DNA from: Acidimicrobiia bacterium
GTDB taxonomy: Bacteria; Actinomycetota; Acidimicrobiia; IMCC26256; JAOSJM01
Length of the DNA stretch: 64,000 nucleotides
Assembly (NCBI GenBank): GCA_027494165.1
Contig: JAOSJM010000005.1
Location: 1,302,001 to 1,366,000, forward strand
Reading direction: 5' to 3'
Of the stretch, positions 8,899 through 21,441 are shown in pieces. Below the pieces are notes generated by a model that searched no databases, had not been told where the DNA came from, and worked only from the letters and a program-made list of their open reading frames with translations. The number at the start of each line of letters is the position of its first letter. Position 1 is the first letter of the stretch. Made by a program: the position numbers and the translations under genes.

Positions 8899-10238
8899 CG
8901 GGAGGCCTCGCCGACGACATCGGGCAGCGGAACGCGAACCGGCTCGTCGAGGGCGTCGAGCGCGTCGACGGTCCGGTGGGCGTGGGCCAGGGCCCGGTCG
9001 AGGTCGAAGCAGGCGGCCAGCCGGTCCTCGTCCAGCCCGACCTCGGGGTCCTCGCGCAGGACGTCGGCGAACGGCCGGCGCTGCTCCCAGGTGGCCATGG
9101 CGGCGCGCTGGACGATGCGGTAGGCCTCGTCGCGCGACCGTCCGGCCTCGACGAGCGCCAGCAGCACGGGCTGGCTGAAGACGAGTCCGTACGAGGCGTC
9201 GAGGTTCTCGCGCATGCGGTCGGGGTACACCTGCATGCGCTCCACGACGTCACGGAACCGGACGAGCACGTAGTGGGCGAGCGTGGTCGAGTCGGGCAGC
9301 ACGATCCGCTCGACCGAGGAGTGGGAGATGTCGCGCTCGTGCCAGAGGGCCACGTTCTCGAGCCCGGCGTGGAGGTTGGCCCGCAGCACCCGGGCCAGGC
9401 CGCAGAGCTGCTCGCACTTCACCGGGTTCCGCTTGTGGGGCATGGCGCTGGAGCCCTTCTGGGCCCCGCCCCGGAACGGCTCCTCGACCTCCCGCACCTC
9501 CGTGCGCTGGAGCAGCCGGATCTCCTGGGCGAACGACTCGACGCTGGCTCCCACGGAGGCGCAGGCGTAGAGGAGCTCGGCGTGGCGGTCGCGCGCCAGC
9601 ACCTGGGTCGCGGGGACGGGTCGGAGCCCGAGGCGCTCGCAGACGTGCGCCTCGACCCGCGGATCCACGTTCGAGTACGTGCCGACGGCGCCCGAGAGCT
9701 TGCCGACGGCCACCGCCTCGCGCGCCCGGGCCAGCCGCACCCGGTCGCGGCGGACCTGCAGCGCCCACAGGGCCAGCTTCGCCCCGAAGGTGGTGGGCTC
9801 GGCGTGGACGCCGTGGGTCCGGCCGACCATCGGCGTGCCCGCGTGCTCCCGGGCCCGGGCCACGATGGTGCCCTCGAGGGCCGCGGCCGCGTCGAGGAGC
9901 AGGTCGGAGGCCCGCACCAGCGTGGCCGAGAGCGCGGTGTCCACGACGTCGCTCGACGTGAGCCCGTAGTGGACCCAGGACGCGGCCGGCGGGCCGACCC
10001 GCTCCTGGACGACGTCGACGAAGGCGGCGACGTCATGCTCGGTGACCCGCTCGCGGTCCTCGACGGCCTGCACGTCGAAGCCCGCCCGGGCGCGCACGTC
10101 CGCGGCGTGCTCCCGGGGGACGACGCCGAGCTCGGCCCACGCCTCCACGGCGAGGACCTCGACCTCCAGCCACGTCCCGTACCGGGCCTCGTCGCTCCAC
10201 AGCACGGCCATGGGCGCCAGGGAGTACCGGGGTATCAA
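8895..10238 (-). CDS. purB: Adenylosuccinate lyase
   Basis: PurB cleaves SAICAR and adenylosuccinate, serving two steps of AMP synthesis. The signature [10 protein letters not shown] lies near residue 280, and [13 protein letters not shown] and [12 protein letters not shown] are present. TTG 10238 was chosen because GGGAGGG lies seven bases upstream and the peptide then begins IPRYSLAPM, as in other PurB proteins. The frame continues to 10262 but without a ribosome site. Length 447. The stop overlaps the purC GTG. Confidence 0.94.
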   Translation of the reverse strand: MIPRYSLAPMAVLWSDEARYGTWLEVEVLAVEAWAELGVVPREHAADVRARAGFDVQAVEDRERVTEHDVAAFVDVVQERVGPPAASWVHYGLTSSDVVDTALSATLVRASDLLLDAAAALEGTIVARAREHAGTPMVGRTHGVHAEPTTFGAKLALWALQVRRDRVRLARAREAVAVGKLSGAVGTYSNVDPRVEAHVCERLGLRPVPATQVLARDRHAELLYACASVGASVESFAQEIRLLQRTEVREVEEPFRGGAQKGSSAMPHKRNPVKCEQLCGLARVLRANLHAGLENVALWHERDISHSSVERIVLPDSTTLAHYVLVRFRDVVERMQVYPDRMRENLDASYGLVFSQPVLLALVEAGRSRDEAYRIVQRAAMATWEQRRPFADVLREDPEVGLDEDRLAACFDLDRALAHAHRTVDALDALDEPVRVPLPDVVGEASR

Positions 10239-10336
10239 GTGCGACCCTCCCGATGCCGACATTCACCCTGAACCGCTCGAACGGTGCCGCGGCGCCCCGG
10301 GCGGCCGGACGGATCGACGACGAGGAGGAGCCAGGG

Positions 10337-10536
10337 ATGGCTCGCGCGATCAAGTGCACGAAGCACGTGTACGAGGACGTCGCCGGGGTCTGCCACGACT
10401 GCGGCGAGCCCTGGTGCCGGGAGTGCCTGCTCCCGCCGGCGGGGAACCGGGCGGTGCTGCGGTGCGTGGAGTGGCGCTGGTGGCGGCCGGGATCAGGCCC
10501 CGCAAGCTGCGCCGCCAGCCGACCCCCACGTACTGA
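10337..10536 (+). CDS. Small zinc-finger-like protein, frameshifted
   Basis: ATG 10337 follows GAGGAGGAG. The peptide MARAIKCTKHVYEDVAGVCH continues with DCGEPWCRECL: CxxH, CxxC and CxxC-type pairs as in a B-box or treble-clef finger. At base 10473 one base of a Cys codon (TG-) seems to be missing. Restoring it gives CVEC followed by ALVAAGIRPRKLRRQ and a stop at 10536, about 66 residues in all. It is encoded on the plus strand between purB and purD. Function unknown; the frame break is probably artefactual. Confidence 0.6.
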
Positions 10537-10556
10537 CGTCTCCGCCACCGTCGCCC

Positions 10557-11844
10557 TCACGCCACCCGCTCCGCGATGTCGCGCCGGAGCCGGCGGCCGG
10601 GCCACGACACCCGGTCCGCGGCCTCGTAGGCCCGCCGGCGGGCCTCGGCCAGGGTCGGGCCCATCGCGGTCACGTCGAGCACCCGCCCGCCGTCCGTGAC
10701 GAGCGACCCGTCGTCGGCGAGGCGGGTGCCGGCGTGGAACACGGTCACGCCGTCGAGGGCCTCGGCCGCCTCGATCCCGTCGATCCGGTCCCCGGTCCTG
10801 GGCGACGCCGGGTAGCCCTCGCTCGCGAGCACCACGGTGACGCAGGCCTCGTCGGCGAACCTCACGGGGGTCTCGAGGCGCCCCCGGGCCGCCTCGAGGC
10901 AGTGGACGGCGAGGTCGCTGGCGAGGCGGGGCACCACGACCTGGCACTCGGGATCACCGAAGCGCACGTTGTACTCGAGCACCTTGGGCCCCGCGGGCGT
11001 CAACATCAGCCCGGCGTAGAGGACGCCGCGGTACGCGACGCCTCGCCGGCGGAGGGCCGCGAGGGTCGGGCCCACGGCCTTCGCCATCACCTCGTCGACG
11101 AGCTCCGGGCCCGCGAAGGGGACGGGCGAGTACGCGCCCATGCCCCCGGTGTTCGGACCGGTGTCGCCGTCCCCGATCCGCTTGAAGTCCTGGGCCGGGG
11201 CGAGCGGGACACCCTCGGTGGAGCCGTCGCAGAGCACGAGCAGCGACAGCTCCGGCCCGCGCAGCCCCTCCTCGATCACGAGGGTCCGGCCGGCGTCGCC
11301 GAACGCCCGGCCCGAGAGGTAGGCCCGCACGGCGTCGCCCGCCTCGGCGAGCGACTCGGTGACGACCACGCCCTTGCCCGCGGCGAGGCCGTCGGTCTTC
11401 ACGACGTAGAGGCCGGGCAGGGTGGCGAGGAACGCGAGCGCCTCCTCCTCCTGCCCCTGCGTGAAGCTGCCGTGGCGGGCGGTCGGCACGTCCGCCTCGA
11501 CCAGGACGTCCTTCATCCATCGCTTCGAGCCCTCGAGCCGGGCGCCGGCGGCCACCGGCCCGAACGCCAGGCGGCCCCGGGCCTCGACGGCGTCGACCAC
11601 CCCGGCCACCAGCGGCGCCTCGGGCCCCCACCACGACGAGGTCGGCCCCCAGGTCCTCGGCCAGGGAGGCGACCGCGGCCGGATCCGAGGCGTCGACGGG
11701 GACGCAACGACCCAGGCGGGCGGTCCCGGGGTTCCCCGGCGCCGTGACGACCTCGCTCACGGCCGGGGAGCGCCGCAGGGCCCAGGCCAGGGAGTGCTCG
11801 CGCCCGCCCGAGCCCACGACGAGGACCCGCAGGTCCCCGTTCAC
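10557..11844 (-). CDS. purD: Phosphoribosylamine-glycine ligase (GAR synthetase), frameshifted
   Basis: PurD ligates glycine to phosphoribosylamine with ATP. The N-terminal frame from GTG 11844 gives MNGDLRVLVVGSGGREHSL, the classic start. Near 11627 a G run has one base too many. Removing it yields VVVGPEAPLVAGVVDAVEAR and leads into the rest of the ATP-grasp protein (YVVKTDGLAAGKGV, NTGGMGAYSP, YNVRFGDPECQ). Total length is then about 428 residues, normal for PurD. The insertion is probably a homopolymer error. Confidence 0.9.
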
Positions 11845-11913
11845 GGCCCGGACGCCGGGCGGATCGCCCGGCCGTTCGTGATCCGCGGGATCCTCGCGCC
11901 CATCCTCGGGAGA

Positions 11914-14512
<2,599 letters not shown>

Positions 14513-14576
14513 GGTCCCAGTCTCACCCAACGGAGGCTGCCGGTCGCGGTCCTCGCTCCTACCCCGACCGGCCCGG

Positions 14577-15662
14577 TCAGACGCCGGAGACCACACCGCG
14601 TGCGGTCACCAGCGGGAGATCGAGGAGGGTCCGGACACCTGGCGGCGCCTCGCAGACCAGGGGGATCGCGTTCACCGCGTGGGCCGCCGTGGCGAGCAGC
14701 CCGTTCTGGATCCACTCCCCGCCGACCTCGAGGTCGAGCCGCGGCCGCCCCTCGATGCGCACCGCGAACCCGGGCGGGCACCAGCGGGTCACCACGTCGG
14801 GGTGGACCTTGTACACGACCTCGAGCGTGACGAGGTCCCGACCGTCCACGACGCCGGTGTAGGCCCACCGGGATCCGCACACCGTGCCCGGTTCCGCCAC
14901 GCCCGCCGCGATCTCGAGACGTCGCGTCGCCAGCTCGTACTCGTCGAACGCCCGGACCTCCTCGACCGTGAGACCGAGGCCGGCGGCGACGAGGTGGATG
15001 CTCTCCGCGAAGCAGCTCAGCATGAAGCGCCGGTACGGGACGGCGTCGACCTCGTACCGCTCCGGGGGCTTGGTGAAGCCCATCAGGTCCACGATGACGC
15101 CGGGCGACGCGTACCCGGTCATGTCCGACGACTCCCGGGCGAAGACCCGGTCGAGCCGGGCGGACAGGCCCGAGAGCACCAGCGGTACGAGGTCACCCAT
15201 GAAACCGGGGTTGAGTCCCGTTCCGTGAAGCGACGTCCCACCCTCGCGACACGCGGCCTCGAGCTGCGCGACGAGGGCGGCCCCGTGCGCCGCCGGGTAG
15301 AGGTACCCGGTCGTCGTGACCACGTTCTTCCCGGCCGCGAGGAGCCGGCAGAGGACCTCGGTGTCCCGGTCGGGGTCGTCGGCGAAGAAGGCCGACGGCG
15401 CGGGCATGTAGGACACGCAGTCGGCGTCGAGCGCGAACGCCTCCTCGGGGTCCGCGGTGGCCCTCACCCCGGTCGGCGGGACGCCGGCGAGCTCCCCGGC
15501 GTCCCGGCCGGCCTTGGCCGGGTCGTGCACGACCACGCCGACGAGCTCGAGGTCGGGGCGGTTCAGAATGGACCGGAGCGCGTACCGTCCGACGACGCCC
15601 GTCGCCCACTGGATCACCCGGTACGGCAACGGCCGGCCCTCCTCGCCGGTGCCTGTGGACAC
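14577..15662 (-). CDS. Dihydrodipicolinate-reductase-like (DapB-fold) oxidoreductase
   Basis: A 361-residue protein with an N-terminal Rossmann fold (VIQWATGVVGRYALRSI, then VGVVVHDPAKAGRDAGEL) as in DapB-like and 2,4-diaminopentanoate-dehydrogenase-like enzymes. GTTTGYLYP and NPGFMGDLVPLVLSG match the substrate half. This family is common in actinobacteria outside lysine synthesis, so the lysine role is unlikely. It is divergent from the LLM oxidoreductase gene at 15.7 kb, with only 50 bases between them, and probably belongs to that catabolic cluster. Substrate unknown. Confidence 0.8.
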   Translation of the reverse strand: MSTGTGEEGRPLPYRVIQWATGVVGRYALRSILNRPDLELVGVVVHDPAKAGRDAGELAGVPPTGVRATADPEEAFALDADCVSYMPAPSAFFADDPDRDTEVLCRLLAAGKNVVTTTGYLYPAAHGAALVAQLEAACREGGTSLHGTGLNPGFMGDLVPLVLSGLSARLDRVFARESSDMTGYASPGVIVDLMGFTKPPERYEVDAVPYRRFMLSCFAESIHLVAAGLGLTVEEVRAFDEYELATRRLEIAAGVAEPGTVCGSRWAYTGVVDGRDLVTLEVVYKVHPDVVTRWCPPGFAVRIEGRPRLDLEVGGEWIQNGLLATAAHAVNAIPLVCEAPPGVRTLLDLPLVTARGVVSGV

Positions 15663-15712
15663 CGAACTTCACGCTTGACGTAAGAAAATACCTTGAGCAG
15701 AGTGGGGCCGCC

Positions 15713-16757
15713 ATGGACCCGGGATCCCCCTCCCCCTCGGGCTCACCGTCCCCCGGCCGACGTCACGCTGGGAGAGATCCCCGACCTGGTGCGCCGGGCC
15801 GAGGACCTCGGGTACCGGTCGGTGTGGACCTGGGAGCGCGACGGCTGGGACGCCTTCGCGCTGACCGGTGCCCTGTCCCAGGCCACGCGCCGGGCCGAGC
15901 TCGGTGTGGCGATCGTGTCGGCCTTCACCCGGCCACCCCCCCTCGTCGCCATGGGTGCCGCGGCGGCCCACCACCTCTCGGGCGGCCGTTTCGTGCTCGG
16001 GCTCGGCGCGTCGTCGTCTGCCATCACGGAGCGCTGGATGGGGCTGCCCTACGACCGCCCGTACCAGCGCGTGCGCGACACCCTCCGCGCCGTCAGGGCG
16101 ATCCTCGACGGGGGCAAGGTGAGCTTCCAGGGCGAAGCGATCGCGGTCGAGGGGTTCCGGCTCGGGGTGGAGCCGGCCCCCGATCTCCCCATCCACCTCG
16201 CGGCCCTGGGACCGGACATGCTCGCCCTGGCCGGACGCGAGGCCGACGGGGTCGTGCTCTACATGGTGCCCCCCGATCGGATCGAACGGGTCGTCGAACC
16301 GGCGCGAGCCGCCGCGGCAGCGGCGGGGCGCCCGGCCCCGACCACGGTCATGTCGGTCCCGGTGGTGGTGGGCGGCGACCCGGCCGAGCGCCGGCGAGCC
16401 CTCGTCGACCTCGGCCTCGCCTACGCCCGGGTCCCGGTGTACGCCGCGCACCTCACCCGGATGGGCCTGCGAGACGACATCGACGCCCTGGTGGAGAAGG
16501 CCCGGGCGACGGGGACCGACGGGGCGGCCGACGTCGTGCCCGACCACCTCCTCGACGCGTTCGGCGTCGCCGGGGAGGCGCGTGAGTGCCGCGAGGGCCT
16601 GCGCCGCTTCCTCGACGGGGGCCTCGACCGGCTCCACGTCTACCTCATGGGCTGCGGCCCGGACCGCGACGAGCGGCGGCGCCAGGTCGACGAGGCGCTC
16701 GAGGCGCTGGCCCCCGCGGGGTGTGCTCCCCGAACCGGTGGACCGGAGGGAGGGTGA
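15713..16757 (+). CDS. LLM-class (F420-dependent type) oxidoreductase, two frame breaks near the start
   Basis: A luciferase-like monooxygenase fold of about 348 residues. DLVRRAEDLGYRSVWTWERD, GGRFVLGLGAS and LPIHLAALGPDMLALAGREA are the typical TIM-barrel strands of F420-dependent enzymes. The open frame lacks a plausible start. Adding one C near 15720 and one near 15752 joins ATG 15713 into MDPGIPLPLGLTVPPADVTL, a normal family N-terminus. The stop at 16757 is one base before the acyl-CoA ligase start. It is probably an oxidoreductase for the cluster's unknown substrate. Confidence 0.8.
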
Positions 16758-16758
16758 G

Positions 16759-18359
16759 GTGCTCGACCGGGATCACGTGATGCCCCAACTGCTGGCGCGG
16801 CGGGCCGCCGAGCGCCCGGACCGGGTCTTCGTCACGGAGGTCGGGGGCGTCGCGTCACCCACGCCCAGCTCTCCGACGAGGCTCTCATCTGGGCGAGCGC
16901 CCTCGCCCGGGCCGGGGTCGCGCCGGGCGAGGGCGTGCTCGTGATGCTGCCGAGCGGCATCGACGCCCACGCGGTGTGGCTCGGTATCGGGTGGCTCCGG
17001 GCGCTGGAGGTCCCGGTGAACACGCAGTACCTCGGGACGATGCTCCAGTACGTGGTGGACGACTCCCGGGCCGAGGTCATGGTGATCTCGCGACGGTGGC
17101 TCGACCGCCTGATCGCGGTCGGCCCGGCGTGCACGGGCCTGCGCACCGTGGTCGTGCTCGACGACCTGCCGCCGACGCTGCCCCCGCTCCCGTTCGAGGT
17201 CGTCGGCCGGGCCGAGTTCCTCCTCGGGTCCGAGCCCGCCTCGCACCTCCCCGAGCCGGAGCCGTGGGACATCGCCTCGGTGCTCTACACCTCGGGCACC
17301 ACCGGGCCGTCCAAGGGCGTCCTGGTGCCCTGGGCCCAGCTCCACGCGACCGCGGTCGGCCAGGTCCCGATCGAGGACTTCGACGACCACGACGTCGCGT
17401 ACGTGCCCTTCCCCTCCTACCACGTGAGCGCCAAGGGTCCCCTGTACCTGATGCTCCTGTGCGACGGGGCCGCCGTGGTGCGGGAGCAGTTCTCGACCGA
17501 GGAGTTCCTGCACGACGTCGCCGAGCACGGCTGCACCTACGGCATGCTCATCTTCGCCATGGCCCGCTTCCTCCACGACCAGCCGCCGCGCCCCGAGGAC
17601 GCGGCCACCCCGCTCGAGAAGGTCGTCATGGTGCCGCCCATCCCCGAGGTCCACGACTTCGCCCGGCGGTTCGGCGTCCGGGTCGGGACGCTCTACAACA
17701 TGACCGAGATCAGCGTCCCGCTGGTCACCTGGGACATCGAGGACCCGGCGAGCTGCGGTCGGGTGCGGGACGGTTACGAGCTCCGCGTCGTCGACGAGCA
17801 CGACCGGGAGGTCCCGCTGGGGGAGGTCGGCGAGCTCCTCGTGCGCAGCGACGAGCCCTGGACGCTCAACGCCGGGTACTTCGGGATGCCCGAGGCCACG
17901 GCCCGGGCCTGGCGCAACGGCTGGTTCCACACCGGCGACGGGTTCCGGCGCGACGCGGCCGGGAACCACTACTTCGTCGACCGCTTCAAGGACACGATCC
18001 GCCGGCGCGGCGAGAACGTCTCCTCCACGGAGGTGGAGGCGATCGTGGCCACCCACCCCGGCGTCGCGGAGTGCGCGGCGGTGGCCGTGCCCTCCGAGCA
18101 CGGGGAGGACGAGGTCAAGGTCGTCGTGGTCCCCGCCGGTGAGGAGGGCCTCGACCCGGCCGAGCTGATCGGGTACCTCGAGCCTCGCATGCCGCGCTTC
18201 ATGGTCCCGCGCTACGTCGAGGTCGTCGACGAGCTCCCCAAGACCCCGACGGCCAAGGTCCGCAAGGTCGAGCTGCGCGCCGCGGGCGTCACGGAGAGGA
18301 CCTGGGATCGCACCCTCGCCGGAGCCCGGCCGGCCCCCACCCCCTCGGAGGCGCCATGA
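16759..18359 (+). CDS. Acyl-CoA ligase (CaiC-like ANL superfamily), frameshifted
   Basis: It activates a carboxylic acid as the acyl-AMP and then the CoA ester. Motifs in order: YTSGTTGPSKGV (P-loop), NMTEIS, NGWFHTGD, the hinge RRRGENVSSTEVEA, and the catalytic Lys in PKTPTAKVRK. GTG 16759 follows GGAGGGAGGG. One G is missing in the run at 16843-16847; restoring it gives VGGRRVTHAQLSDEALIWAS and joins the two frames (about 534 residues). The stop overlaps the next ATG. The RRRGENVSS form is typical of carnitine/crotonobetaine-CoA-ligase relatives; the real substrate is unknown. Confidence 0.85.
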
Positions 18360-19381
18360 GCGGTCACCGGCCCACCCGCCAGGTGCTCGACGTCGGCGAG
18401 CACGACGACCTCCCCCACGCGCCGTCCGCGTCGCCGACCTGGCGGGAGAGCCTGTACTTCGAGGTCTGCGACCAGGCCCTCGACCTGTGGTGCTACCAGT
18501 ACGTCGGCGAGCGGCTCAACAAGGACCACGCCGGGCTGGCCCTCGCCGTCCGCACCGGCGACGGGAGGCAGTACGGCCGGCTCGACCACGGACCGGTCGA
18601 CCGGGACGAGCGCGCCCACCGCTGCGCCGGCCTGGAGATCGCCACCGTCGACCCGATGCGCCGCCACCGGGTCACCTTCGACGGGCCGGTCGTCGGGCCG
18701 CACGCCGCTTCGCCCGGCGCGCTGCGGATGCCGCCCTCGTGGATGCGCCCCGACGGCCCCGGGCGGGGACCGGTCGAGCCGGCCCGACTGGAGCTGGCCT
18801 TCGAGGCCACCACTCCCTTCTACACCTTCCCGACCAACCTGCTCCTCCCCTTCTTCGCCGGGCACATCCAGCAGATGGGGGTCATGCGGGGGACGCTGCG
18901 CCTCGGCGACGAGGAGCTGGCCGTCGAGGGGCCCACCTTCCGCGACCGTTCGTGGGGCGACCGGGACTGGTTCGGGATCGACCAGTACCTGTGGATCTAC
19001 GCGCCCTTCCCCGACCTGGCCCTCGCCACCACCCGCATCGTCGCCGGGGACGTCCGGGAGGTCGTCGGCTGGACGTGGGACGGGCACCGGCCCGCCGACG
19101 TCGTCGCCTGGCCCGACGAGCAGGTGACCTGGGACGCCACCGGGGGCAAGCCCCTCCCCGTCGATCTGGCGGTCGAGGTGCGCGACGACCGCTCGCGGCG
19201 CCAGGAGCTGGAGATCACCCTGCTCGGCGCGGCGCCGTCGGTGTTCGAGGGCCGGGGGCCGCTGGCCGGGAAGCTGGCGTGGATCGACCGCTGCCCGGCC
19301 CGCATCCGGCGCGGCGACCAGGAGGTGCTCGGGGTCGTCGAGAGCCAGCAGGTCGTGGACCGCCCGGAGGGGTGGTCGTGA
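18356..19381 (+). CDS. AttH/CrtC-like (hydroxyneurosporene synthase-type) protein
   Basis: A 341-residue soluble protein with no signal peptide. FRDRSWGDRDW near residue 200 resembles the conserved block of lipocalin-fold AttH/CrtC proteins, which act on hydrophobic isoprenoids or esters. Other conserved-looking parts are PFFAGHIQQMGVMRGTL and VDRDERAHR. Its ATG overlaps the ligase stop and its TGA overlaps the kinase GTG, so ligase, this protein and kinase are made together. The family link is by motif only; a binding or hydratase role is inference. Confidence 0.6.
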   Translation: MSGHRPTRQVLDVGEHDDLPHAPSASPTWRESLYFEVCDQALDLWCYQYVGERLNKDHAGLALAVRTGDGRQYGRLDHGPVDRDERAHRCAGLEIATVDPMRRHRVTFDGPVVGPHAASPGALRMPPSWMRPDGPGRGPVEPARLELAFEATTPFYTFPTNLLLPFFAGHIQQMGVMRGTLRLGDEELAVEGPTFRDRSWGDRDWFGIDQYLWIYAPFPDLALATTRIVAGDVREVVGWTWDGHRPADVVAWPDEQVTWDATGGKPLPVDLAVEVRDDRSRRQELEITLLGAAPSVFEGRGPLAGKLAWIDRCPARIRRGDQEVLGVVESQQVVDRPEGWS

Positions 19382-20820
19382 CCACCGGACCGCGGCCCCC
19401 GAGCCTCGCGGCCTACCTCGGCGGGCTGGCCGCCACGGTCAAGGGGCGGCTGGCCCCGGCCGCCGACGGCGAGCACCTCCGCGGCGAGCTGTACGCGCTG
19501 GCCAGCACCCTGCGCCTCCTCGCCGGCCTGGTCGAGGACCTCCCCGCCGAGCTGGCCGACGACGAAGCCGCTCTGACCGGCGTGCTCGACGTGCTCGACG
19601 CCCTCGGGCCGGGCGGGGACGACCTCCGGGGCCGGCTGGCGGCCGTCTTCCGGGACCGGGTCGCCGGAGGGGGTGACGGCCTCCTGGCCCACCCGGCCGT
19701 GCGCTCCTACCTGGCCCGCGACCTGGCCCGCCGCCACGCCGCCCTGTTCGGGCCTGCGGGTGGGGCACCTCCCGAAGGTGTCGCCGCGGAGGGCCGTGGC
19801 CGCTCGCTCGCCGACCCCGGCGTCCGGGCCCGCCTCGAGGCGTTCCTCGCGGAGTGCCTCGACGCCCCCGACCTGCGGATCACCGTTATCGCGGGCACGA
19901 CCCAGGGGTTCGCGGCCGAGACGGTGGTGTGCACCGTCGAGGCCGCCGGCGGGACGCCTCAGCGGATGGTCGTCCGGGCCCAGTGGCCGGAGCTGCTCCT
20001 GAGCGCGATCCCGGCTCCGGTGGAGCGGCAGGCGGCCGCGATGGCCGTGGCCCGACGGGCGGGACTTCCCGTCCCCCGGGTGCACGGCGTCGCCCCCGGG
20101 GAGGAGCCGGTGGGCGCCCCCCTCCACGTCACCGAGCACGTCGAGGGGTCGGTCCTCACGCCGTGGACGCCGGAAGGGCGAGCGCTCCTCGACCGGATCC
20201 GGGAGTCCCTGGGGCCGGTGTTCCTCGACCACCTCGCCGCCCTCCACGCGGCCGACTGGCGGGGCTCGGGGCTCGTCGAGGAGACCGCCGGCGACGCCCT
20301 CTCCCGCCTGCGCGCCCGATTGGAGCGCGTCGAGTCGCTCTACCGCCAGGCCGAGCTGCGCCCCGACCCGCTGGTCGACCTGGCCCTCGGGTGGCTCTCC
20401 GCCCGGGCCGACCAGTGGGGCGAGGAGGTCCTGATCCACGGCGACTTCCGACCCGGGAACCTGATCTTCGGCGAGGACGGGTCGGTACGGGCCGTCATCG
20501 ACTGGGACGCGTCCAAGGTGACCGACTTCCACGAGGAGCTGGGGCAGCTCACCCTCTGGGCCTACCGCCAGGACGGCCTGGCGTGCGGGCTGTTCCCCGA
20601 CGAGCGGCTGCTCGGCGAGTACGCGAGCCGGACCGGGCGCGAGATCGATCCGGCGGGGCTCCGCTACTACCAGGTGCTGATGACGATCCAGCACCTACTC
20701 GTCTTCGTGATCCTCGCCCGCTCGTGGCTCGACCGGGGAGGCGACGTCCGCGGGGCCCGGACGCTCTTCACGCTGGCGGACTCACGGTCCGAGCTGGGCC
20801 GCCTCCTGGGCGTGACCTGA
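19378..20820 (+). CDS. Aminoglycoside-phosphotransferase-fold (APH) kinase
   Basis: 480 residues from GTG 19378. The N-terminal 150 residues are helical and of unknown role. The kinase part has LIHGDFRPGNLIF (catalytic loop, near residue 350) followed by VIDWDASKVTDFHEELGQ (metal-binding Asp). Such APH-like kinases often sit beside acyl-CoA catabolism genes in actinobacteria and phosphorylate hydroxylated intermediates rather than antibiotics. It is translationally coupled to the gene before it and ends a three-gene operon. Confidence 0.82.
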   Translation: MTTGPRPPSLAAYLGGLAATVKGRLAPAADGEHLRGELYALASTLRLLAGLVEDLPAELADDEAALTGVLDVLDALGPGGDDLRGRLAAVFRDRVAGGGDGLLAHPAVRSYLARDLARRHAALFGPAGGAPPEGVAAEGRGRSLADPGVRARLEAFLAECLDAPDLRITVIAGTTQGFAAETVVCTVEAAGGTPQRMVVRAQWPELLLSAIPAPVERQAAAMAVARRAGLPVPRVHGVAPGEEPVGAPLHVTEHVEGSVLTPWTPEGRALLDRIRESLGPVFLDHLAALHAADWRGSGLVEETAGDALSRLRARLERVESLYRQAELRPDPLVDLALGWLSARADQWGEEVLIHGDFRPGNLIFGEDGSVRAVIDWDASKVTDFHEELGQLTLWAYRQDGLACGLFPDERLLGEYASRTGREIDPAGLRYYQVLMTIQHLLVFVILARSWLDRGGDVRGARTLFTLADSRSELGRLLGVT

Positions 20821-20873
20821 TCGCCGGACCGCCGGGCGCCCGGAGGCGGGCCCCGCGCGGCCCGGCGCGACCC

Positions 20874-21419
20874 TCAGCAGCCGGCGGCCGGCCGACCGCC
20901 TCGCATGGTCCCCCGATCCAGCGGGTCGGCGAGGTAGGGCGGCCGCTCCTCCCGGAGGCGCCAGCCCCACTGGCTCGTCACCCGCCAGCGGGCGATGCGC
21001 CAGCGACCGCCGTCGCGCCGGAAGGTCCCCTCGTAGAGGCCTCCGGCCAGCTCGTAGGCCCCGGTCGTGAGGTAGTAGGAGCTGAGCTCGGCGGTGTCGC
21101 CGCCCTCCCCGACCTCCACGCTGGTGTTCGCGGCGTGGTGCCGGCGGATCGAGGCCGGGTACCGGCCGTAGAGTCCCGCCAGCGCCTCGCGGCCCGCCCG
21201 CGCGACCGTCTCGCCCGAGCCGGGCGGGAAGTTCACCGCCTCGAACGTCACGTCCTCGGTGAAGACGTCGAGGAGGTCGTCCACCCGACCACCGTCGAGC
21301 GCGTACAGGTACTCGCGGAAGCAGTCGAGCACCTCTTCCCTCGCCTCGAGGCGGGCCACCCGGGCCCTGAGCCGATCCAGGTCGTCCCCTTCGGCGCGCC
21401 GGTCGTCCACCTGGTCCAC
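20874..21419 (-). CDS. SnoaL/NTF2-like protein
   Basis: 181 residues with a cone-shaped NTF2-like pattern: CFREYLYALDGGRVDDLLDV, FTEDVTFEAVNFPPGSG, then HHAANTSVEV and GTFRRDGGRWRIARWRV. Proteins of this SnoaL-like group bind or isomerise small hydrophobic substrates in degradation and polyketide pathways. An N-terminal heptad stretch (LRARVARLEAREEVL) may be a coiled coil. It lies 22 bases downstream of the SDR gene on the same strand and converges on the kinase gene. Confidence 0.75.
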   Translation of the reverse strand: MDQVDDRRAEGDDLDRLRARVARLEAREEVLDCFREYLYALDGGRVDDLLDVFTEDVTFEAVNFPPGSGETVARAGREALAGLYGRYPASIRRHHAANTSVEVGEGGDTAELSSYYLTTGAYELAGGLYEGTFRRDGGRWRIARWRVTSQWGWRLREERPPYLADPLDRGTMRGGRPAAGC

Positions 21420-21441
21420 CTCGTCCTCCTGGTCCTCCTGG

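Noticed and set aside
14577..15662. Lysine-pathway dapB
   Set aside because: The protein is about 100 residues longer than DapB and lies in a catabolic context; only the fold is shared.
19378..20820. Aminoglycoside resistance gene
   Set aside because: The APH fold is shared with metabolic kinases, and the gene is coupled to an acyl-CoA ligase operon.
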